A DNA stretch of 64,000 nt from Cryobacterium sp. CG_9.6 (lineage in GTDB: Bacteria > Actinomycetota > Actinomycetes > Actinomycetales > Microbacteriaceae). Shown here in pieces: positions 59,770-64,000 of the stretch. The stretch lies in NCBI RefSeq assembly GCF_029893365.1, contig NZ_JARXUZ010000001.1, positions 2,728,001-2,792,000 on the forward strand. Reading direction: 5' to 3'. Each line of letters opens with the position of its first letter. Position 1 is the stretch's first letter. A model generated the notes under the pieces. The model was not told where the DNA came from and did no database searches. It was given only the letters and a program-made list of their open reading frames with translations. The position numbers and the translations under genes are program-made.

Positions 59770-60354
59770 ATGCATTCGATTGACAGCCTGCCTGCTGCCG
59801 CCTTCACCACCGCCATGGCCACCGATGCTGGGGTGGGGGCACGAGACCTGCGTCGGCTCAGCGATAACGGAACCATCGACCGAATCGCCCGAGGGCTTTA
59901 CCGCCGTGCCGATCTGCCGCCAGCCAACCTGGACCTAATTGAGATCGTGGCGCGGAAGCCCGACGCAACAATGTGCCTGTCGAGTGCTTTGGCGCACCAC
60001 GGCCTCGTTGACGTCATCCCCGCCCGAATCGATATTGCCCTTCCGCGGGGTGCTCGAATCCCTCGCACTGATACTCCGGTTTCCTGGCATCATTTCGACG
60101 TCGCAACGTTCGTGCTCGAGCGCACCGAGCTGGCCATCGACGGATCCGACGCGACGATCGGCCTGTATTCGCCGGAACGTTCCATCGTCGATGCCTATCG
60201 ATTGCGCGGGTCGGAGGGGTACGAGATCGCCCCGGAAGCGCTGAAGAACTGGCTGCGCCGACGTGGGTCTCACCCTTCCGCACTGATGAACATCGCCCGG
60301 CAGCTGCCCCGAGCGAGCGGTCCGTTGCGTCATGCCCTGGAGTTGCTCTCGTGA
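59770..60354 (+). CDS. abiEi: AbiEi-type antitoxin/transcriptional repressor
   Basis: A 194-aa protein. The N-terminal winged helix is of AbiEi_4 type (GVGARDLRRLSDNGTIDRIARG in pattern, ending GLYRRAD). The C-terminal antitoxin domain has LSSALAHHGL and YSPERSIVDAYRLRG. It represses the operon and neutralises AbiEii, a type IV arrangement in which toxin and antitoxin do not bind stably. AAGGGGG precedes ATG 59770. Confidence 0.9.
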   Translation: MHSIDSLPAAAFTTAMATDAGVGARDLRRLSDNGTIDRIARGLYRRADLPPANLDLIEIVARKPDATMCLSSALAHHGLVDVIPARIDIALPRGARIPRTDTPVSWHHFDVATFVLERTELAIDGSDATIGLYSPERSIVDAYRLRGSEGYEIAPEALKNWLRRRGSHPSALMNIARQLPRASGPLRHALELLS

Positions 60355-61232
60355 GTCAGCCGTCGCAACTCTATGCCGCGCTCTCACGGTATGCCCGAAC
60401 GTCGGGCCGGGCAGTCTCAGAGACGGTCACCCTCTACGCCATGGAGGCTTTCCTGAGCAGACTCGCTCAGACAATCTACAAGGATGACTTCGTACTGAAA
60501 GGCGGAGTGCTTCTTGCTGCGTATCGCCTCCGCCGTCCGACGAGCGACATCGATATGGAAGCAGTCAACTTTCAGGTGGATGCCGCCCATTTGCTCGCTG
60601 TAGTGGAGGCAGTTGCGGCCGTATCCGTCGACGAAGCCCTGGCAATTGACCCGGCACGCACCGAGGTCCGCGCCATCCGCGAGGGTGACGACTACTCCGG
60701 GCTCCGAGTCAAGATATTTGCACACGTATACACGAGCGCGCTGTCGTTCCATCTGGACATCAGCACCGGTGACCCGATCTGGCCGGCCCCGCGTTCGGTG
60801 GCTGTCCCGCGTATCCTCGGTGGCGAAATTGAGATGCTCGGCTATCCGCTGGTGATGGTTGTTGCAGAAAAGGCGGTCACGATGCTGACCCGTGGAACGA
60901 CAAGCACACGATGGCGCGACATCGTCGACCTGCGAAATTTCTCGCTGACCCACGACTTCAGCGCGAGTGAGCTTCGCGGTGCGGCTCAGCGCGTGGCCGA
61001 TTTCCGCCAAGTGCCGCTGACCTCAGCCTCTGTCGCCACGACAAGCTGGCCAGTGGTCGCTCAAACAAAATGGGCAGCCTGGCGTCGCAAACTCGCCCTC
61101 ACCGACATCTGCCTCGAATCATTCGACAGCCAACTGGCCAACGTGATCCAATTCATAGATCCGGTTTTCATCGGTACCGTGGGCGACGTTGACACGTGGG
61201 ACCCGTCGACTCAGCGCTGGACCAAACGCTGA
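60351..61232 (+). CDS. abiEii: AbiEii-type nucleotidyltransferase toxin
   Basis: A 293-aa toxin of the AbiEii/AbiGii (DUF1814) family. The nucleotidyltransferase core is FVLKGGVLLAAYRLRRPTSD followed by DID; a third motif is VKIFAHVYTSALSFHLDIS. The conserved Lys motif is MVVAEKAVTML, then RWRDIVDL. AbiE family toxins add nucleotides to RNA (tRNA acceptor ends in studied homologues) and cause abortive infection of phage. The start overlaps abiEi by 4 bp. Confidence 0.9.
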   Translation: MSQPSQLYAALSRYARTSGRAVSETVTLYAMEAFLSRLAQTIYKDDFVLKGGVLLAAYRLRRPTSDIDMEAVNFQVDAAHLLAVVEAVAAVSVDEALAIDPARTEVRAIREGDDYSGLRVKIFAHVYTSALSFHLDISTGDPIWPAPRSVAVPRILGGEIEMLGYPLVMVVAEKAVTMLTRGTTSTRWRDIVDLRNFSLTHDFSASELRGAAQRVADFRQVPLTSASVATTSWPVVAQTKWAAWRRKLALTDICLESFDSQLANVIQFIDPVFIGTVGDVDTWDPSTQRWTKR

Positions 61233-61260
61233 ATTCAAATCCGCAAGGGGAACGTCGCGC

Positions 61261-61379
61261 GGTTGAGAAGGCCTCATAGCGAGCAATGCAAGGAGTAAAC
61301 AAGGGACGTGCCGGGATTTCGTAAGGAATCTCCCGGCCGATCCCCTTGTTTTATGTGCCCCTGGAGGGATTCGAACCCC
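61261..61379. repeat. Right direct repeat of the AbiE island (includes the functional tRNA 3' end)
   Basis: Counterpart of 59431-59549. Its last 24 bases are part of the intact tRNA-Arg gene. Mismatches between the copies lie outside the tRNA segment, mostly at 61281-61310. Confidence 0.88.
61310..61337 (-). terminator. Terminator of tRNA-Arg
   Basis: A hairpin with GCCGGGA and TCCCGGC arms and further partly paired A/T bases lies about 20 bp after the tRNA 3' end. The same hairpin is copied at 59481-59506 in the left repeat. Confidence 0.6.
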
Positions 61380-61427
61380 CAACCGTTTCCTTAGGACGGA
61401 ACTGCTCTTCCGTTGAGCTACAGAGGC
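61356..61427 (-). tRNA. tRNA-Arg (anticodon CCT)
   Basis: A 72-nt cloverleaf. The acceptor arms GCCTCTG and CAGGGGC pair with one G-U. The anticodon loop GTCCTAA has CCT (reads AGG). The T-arm has TTCGAAT. No encoded CCA. Its 3' end is the integration target of the AbiE island. The first anticodon-stem pair appears mismatched (G-A). Confidence 0.9.
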
Positions 61428-61487
61428 TGGTTCCGCAAGTTTACCCGGTCGCGACCCGACACATGGCCGCCCGTGCCACCGCGAGGG

Positions 61488-61991
61488 TCAGGCGGCGGCC
61501 GCAGGCGCCAGGTAGGCGTCCCATTGGGAGAGCGGATGCTCCACCCCACGCACGACCCATGTGGCGCCAGAGGGCATGCGCGGGATGAAGCGCAAACTCC
61601 AGCCCATCTCGGCCGGCGTGTGGTCGCTCTTTGAGTTGTTGCACTTGAGACAGCACGCAGCCAGGTTGTCCCAGGTATCGCGCCCGCCGCGTGACCGTGG
61701 TAGCACGTGGTCGATGGTGGCCGCCGACTTGCCGCAGTAGCAGCAGCGGTGGTCATCACGCCGCAACACACCTCGCCGGCTCACGGGAACAATCCTCCCC
61801 CGCGGCAACCGTACGTAACGCGAGAGCAGAATGACGCTCGGCCGCTCCCACACTCCAGAGGCGGCAAAAACGGGATGCCCCTGATCTGACTGCACGATGG
61901 TGGCCTTCTGGTTCATCACCAGAATCATCGCTCGTTTGTACGTAACCACGGCGAGGGGCTCGTACCCCGCGTTGAGGACCAATGTTCGCAT
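61488..61991 (-). CDS. HNH endonuclease family protein
   Basis: A 167-aa protein conserved across actinobacteria. The start MRTLVLNAGYEPLAVV is typical. The HNH region has RDDHRCCYCGKSAATIDHVL, then RGGRDTWDNLAACCLKCNNSK, with two CxxC knuckles and the catalytic DH. ATG 61991 has GGGAG 4 nt upstream; the longer frame is rejected. Confidence 0.9.
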   Translation of the reverse strand: MRTLVLNAGYEPLAVVTYKRAMILVMNQKATIVQSDQGHPVFAASGVWERPSVILLSRYVRLPRGRIVPVSRRGVLRRDDHRCCYCGKSAATIDHVLPRSRGGRDTWDNLAACCLKCNNSKSDHTPAEMGWSLRFIPRMPSGATWVVRGVEHPLSQWDAYLAPAAAA

Positions 61992-62340
61992 GCGCTCCCT
62001 TTCGAAGGAGACTGGACGGCTTCCAGCCATTCGAACTGCTTTTCTGACGAACGCAGGAGGAAACGAGCGATCAAACAAAAAAGGACGCTGTCACGAATGA
62101 CAACGCCCATCACGCCACGAAGTGGCTCACTACTGTTTGACAACTATGACGACGCACAGCATGTACACGCTCATCCATGGTGTGGATTGTGCGTACTCGG
62201 TGCATTCGGCTCTCCCTAACCCGTAAACGACAGATTCCTAGGTTAACCCACAAGTGGCACCTCGCGAAAGACGAGACGCCACTTTGTGCTAGCTGTTACA
62301 CAATGTTCATCGAGCAAACTTCGGCGACGATGTGCGGAAT
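61992..62340. other. Intergenic region between HNH gene and NlpC gene
   Basis: 349 bp. It holds the HNH promoter and, at 62251-62286, the terminator of the NlpC/P60 gene. No further supported gene or RNA is visible. Confidence 0.6.
62251..62286 (-). terminator. Terminator of the NlpC/P60 gene
   Basis: Arms CAAGTGGCACCTCG and CGAGACGCCACTTTG pair over about 12 bp with small bulges, 55 bp after the stop. Confidence 0.6.
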
Positions 62341-63156
62341 TTAGATCCCGATCCTAACGATGTAGTAATCGCTGGTCCAGATGGGCTGAATGCGCACGTT
62401 CTGGCCGGTGTACGGGGCGTGCAGGATGTTGCCGTTGCCAGCATAGAAGCCGTCGTGGCCCGGCATGATCACGAGATCGCCAGGAACAGCGTCCTCAATG
62501 GAAATACGTGTTCCACTGGCACCCTGACCCGTAGACGAGTGGGGCAGGCTCACACCGAACTGGGCGTACACGTACATGATGAAGCCCGAGCAGTCGAAGC
62601 CGGCCGGAGTGGCTCCGCCATAAACGTAGGGAACACCCTGATACTCCGCGGCCTTGTTGAACACGGCCTGCAGATCGAATGCCGGGTGACTCGGGTTGGC
62701 CAGGTAATCAGCAGCTGACGGACCGGTATAGGCGCTGGCATAGCTGGAGCGCTGCGAGGCAACCTGCACCCGACGAGCCTCCGCCGCGACGGCTGCTGCG
62801 GCTGCCGCAATCTCCTCGGGCGTGGTGGCTGAGAAGCTTTCGCGGGCAACGGTGACGGTGTTGGCCGCAGCATCGACCTCGACGGCCTGTGCGCCGGACT
62901 TCGTGGCCTGCGTTGACGCAGTCGACTCGAAGGTGGCATCCCGTGAACCGGGAGCGAAGGCATAGGCCGGAAGGGCCATGGTGGCCACCAAACCGGTAGC
63001 GAGCGTCATGATGACGATGTTGCTGATCCCGCTGCGTCGCTTGGGCGTCGGTGTGGCACGACGGCCGGTTGAGTGACGACTGACCGCTAATTCAGTTTTC
63101 TGCACGGATTCGGGTGTCGTCCCACGACGGGACCTTCTCATTCCTAATGCGGCCAA
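62341..63156 (-). CDS. Secreted NlpC/P60 (C40) cell-wall hydrolase
   Basis: A 271-aa exported peptidase. A basic N-terminus of about 45 residues precedes a membrane or signal segment (IVIMTLATGLVATMALPAYA). An Ala-rich helical linker and the NlpC/P60 domain (about 150-271) follow. Catalytic residues: Cys in AGFDCSGFIMYVYAQF, His in MPGHDGFYAG, third polar residue in ILHAPYTG. It cleaves peptide stems of peptidoglycan. TTG 63156 is chosen as start: GGAGG lies 6 nt upstream. Confidence 0.88.
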   Translation of the reverse strand: MAALGMRRSRRGTTPESVQKTELAVSRHSTGRRATPTPKRRSGISNIVIMTLATGLVATMALPAYAFAPGSRDATFESTASTQATKSGAQAVEVDAAANTVTVARESFSATTPEEIAAAAAAVAAEARRVQVASQRSSYASAYTGPSAADYLANPSHPAFDLQAVFNKAAEYQGVPYVYGGATPAGFDCSGFIMYVYAQFGVSLPHSSTGQGASGTRISIEDAVPGDLVIMPGHDGFYAGNGNILHAPYTGQNVRIQPIWTSDYYIVRIGI

Positions 63157-63442
63157 AGTTATCCTCCGACGCCCTGACAACACTAGGTAGTTGCCCCGTC
63201 CACTTCGCTAGTCGCGGGTGTGTACCGCAGCAAGAGACGGGTAAATCTGGCGTCTTGCCGAGGGTCCTTCGACCTTTGTCTGGTCGGTGGGACAGGTTAG
63301 AGGCTACGTGACAGCGGTCGGTTTGTCACCCTGAAAGGCACTTTTCTAACGAATTGGTAACGGGTCATGCGGTACGAACAGGCGACGGAGACGCGCGACG
63401 CGCCACATTCGCGCTGTGCAGATACGTCGCAAATCGCCGTAA
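63157..63442. other. Long leader region upstream of the NlpC/P60 gene
   Basis: 286 bp between the wall-hydrolase start and the stop of the DtxR-type gene on the same strand. Some C/G-rich complementary segments (GGTCGAAGGACC) suggest local structure. I could not match the c-di-AMP (ydaO) riboswitch consensus that often precedes actinobacterial wall hydrolases. Confidence 0.4.
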
Positions 63443-64000
63443 TTACGCGGAAGTACCCGGGGTGGCGACGAAGATGTGACTGGCAACATCGTTGGGCAAT
63501 TCGAGGCCATTCCCAAAACCCTCAACCTTAACCAGAACGTAAGATCCAACGGCCGAAAACAGGCCTGTTGATCCCGGAATAACACCCGACTGCTTCAGCT
63601 GAAGAAGGAGTTCGGGGTCAAACTGCACGGGCTCACCCAGACGACGGATGACGGCACTCACGGGCTCCGGCGAACCCGCCACGAGGGTCAGCAGGTTGGT
63701 GACCCCGGCCATGAAGGCCACGGCCGGTGAATCACCGAACTCGTCGAGCCCAGGGATCGGATTGCCATACGGGGATTCGGTCGGGTGACCGAGTATTTCG
63801 AGGATCTTCCGTTCCACCTGCTCGCTCATCACGTGTTCCCAGCGACAGGCTTCGTCGTGCACGAACTCCCATTCGAGGCCGATCACGTCGCTTAACAAAC
63901 GCTCGGCGAGGCGGTGCTTGCGCATCACGTGCACCGCTTTGCTCCGGCCCTCGACGGTGAGTTCAAGGTGGCGATCACCAGAAACGACGACGAGTCCGTC
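63443..64000 (-). CDS. DtxR/IdeR-type metal-dependent regulator, N-terminus outside the window
   Basis: The last 185 residues. They begin in the recognition-wing region (GDRHLELTVEGRSKAV), followed by the dimerisation/metal domain (HRLAERLLSDVIGLEW, VHDEACRWEHVMS, CxxxEH-type ligands, HPTESPYGNPIPG). A C-terminal FeoA/SH3-like domain ends the protein. Likely an iron- or manganese-responsive repressor. The end at 63443 is complete. Confidence 0.93.
   Translation of the reverse strand, partial: DGLVVVSGDRHLELTVEGRSKAVHVMRKHRLAERLLSDVIGLEWEFVHDEACRWEHVMSEQVERKILEILGHPTESPYGNPIPGLDEFGDSPAVAFMAGVTNLLTLVAGSPEPVSAVIRRLGEPVQFDPELLLQLKQSGVIPGSTGLFSAVGSYVLVKVEGFGNGLELPNDVASHIFVATPGTSA

Larger units (their letters stand above)
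59526..61379. mobile_element. Minimal genomic island at tRNA-Arg(CCT) carrying only abiEi-abiEii
   Basis: The segment between the duplicated tRNA 3' ends holds only the AbiE pair and its promoter. No integrase, replication gene or transposase is inside. It is best read as a remnant or a satellite mobilised in trans, or as a cassette gained by homologous recombination across the flanking repeats. The boundaries follow the repeat ends and are approximate. Confidence 0.7.

Noticed and set aside
63157..63400. c-di-AMP (ydaO-yuaA) riboswitch before the NlpC/P60 gene
   Set aside because: Context is right, but the conserved GGGGGAACC and GGGTGAATC-type blocks are not seen by eye.
1..64000. CRISPR arrays
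   Set aside because: No regularly spaced short repeats with unique spacers; the only tandem repeats are the 191-bp units, the CTC tract and the diverged 150-bp repeats.

Overview
The window is a piece of a high-GC Gram-positive (actinobacterial) chromosome. The supporting signs are frequent GTG and TTG starts, ATGA-type overlaps, an actinobacterial galU / rimJ / SepX-like block, a long-form isocitrate lyase and a DtxR/IdeR-type regulator. The recurring GGCATCCG / CGGATGCC word and the gene content fit Microbacteriaceae (Cryobacterium, Leifsonia or Salinibacterium relatives). That family placement is an inference; no rRNA is present to test it.

Layout. 0-1.9 kb: a 3-oxoacid CoA-transferase pair and a divergent IclR regulator, with two identical operator palindromes between them. 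2-3.4 kb: a DUF4389 membrane protein. 3.5-14.1 kb: a complete form I aerobic CO dehydrogenase operon on the minus strand (coxM-S-L, an XdhC-YHS fusion, coxD, coxE, coxG, a second XdhC, then a DinB-like protein), with a divergent LysR regulator. 14.2-19.3 kb: a secreted CHRD protein, tRNA-Ala(CGC), a SepX/GlpR-like division protein, a RimJ-like acetyltransferase, galU, 5-formyl-THF cyclo-ligase, an FmdB-type zinc ribbon and mscL. 19.3-19.83 kb: non-coding 191-bp tandem repeats. 19.8-22.7 kb: a CUT2-type sugar ABC transporter. 23.1-26.8 kb: a 1255-aa SF1-helicase-like protein whose Walker A lysine is missing. 26.9-32.9 kb: a PPTase, an M1 peptidase and a Pls/PosA-type synthetase with a lysine-like adenylation code. 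33-42.5 kb: flavin reductase, an ATP-grasp / AbgT / M20 amidohydrolase operon, an EamA exporter, aceA and an ABC1 kinase. 42.7-53.1 kb: a small Cys/His protein, a secreted GH55-like beta-helix protein behind a LacI/CebR-like operator, an SDR, a cysteine hydrolase, an aldehyde dehydrogenase, a sulfatase with its divergent formylglycine-generating enzyme, and a nitronate monooxygenase.

53.2-61.4 kb is the accessory region. It holds hipBA with a frameshifted hipA, a membrane protein containing 26 consecutive leucines encoded by (CTC)25, an Xre-nucleotidyltransferase pair, a serine recombinase, relBE, and an AbiEi/AbiEii pair. The AbiE pair sits in a 1.8-kb insertion at the 3' end of tRNA-Arg(CCT), bracketed by a 119-bp direct repeat. 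Four toxin-antitoxin-like modules, three with visible autoregulatory palindromes and hipBA with an operator array, lie within 8 kb. 61.5-64 kb returns to core genes: an HNH endonuclease, a NlpC/P60 wall hydrolase and a DtxR/IdeR regulator cut by the window edge.

How the genes work together. The cox operon supplies the enzyme, its maturation ATPase/VWA pair and its cofactor-insertion helpers for trace CO oxidation. The PPTase can activate the carrier domain of the neighbouring Pls-like synthetase. The FGE can convert the Cys of the sulfatase active site to formylglycine. These three links are well supported by gene order plus motifs; the substrates of the ABC transporter, the M20/AbgT/ATP-grasp operon and the CoA-transferase remain open.
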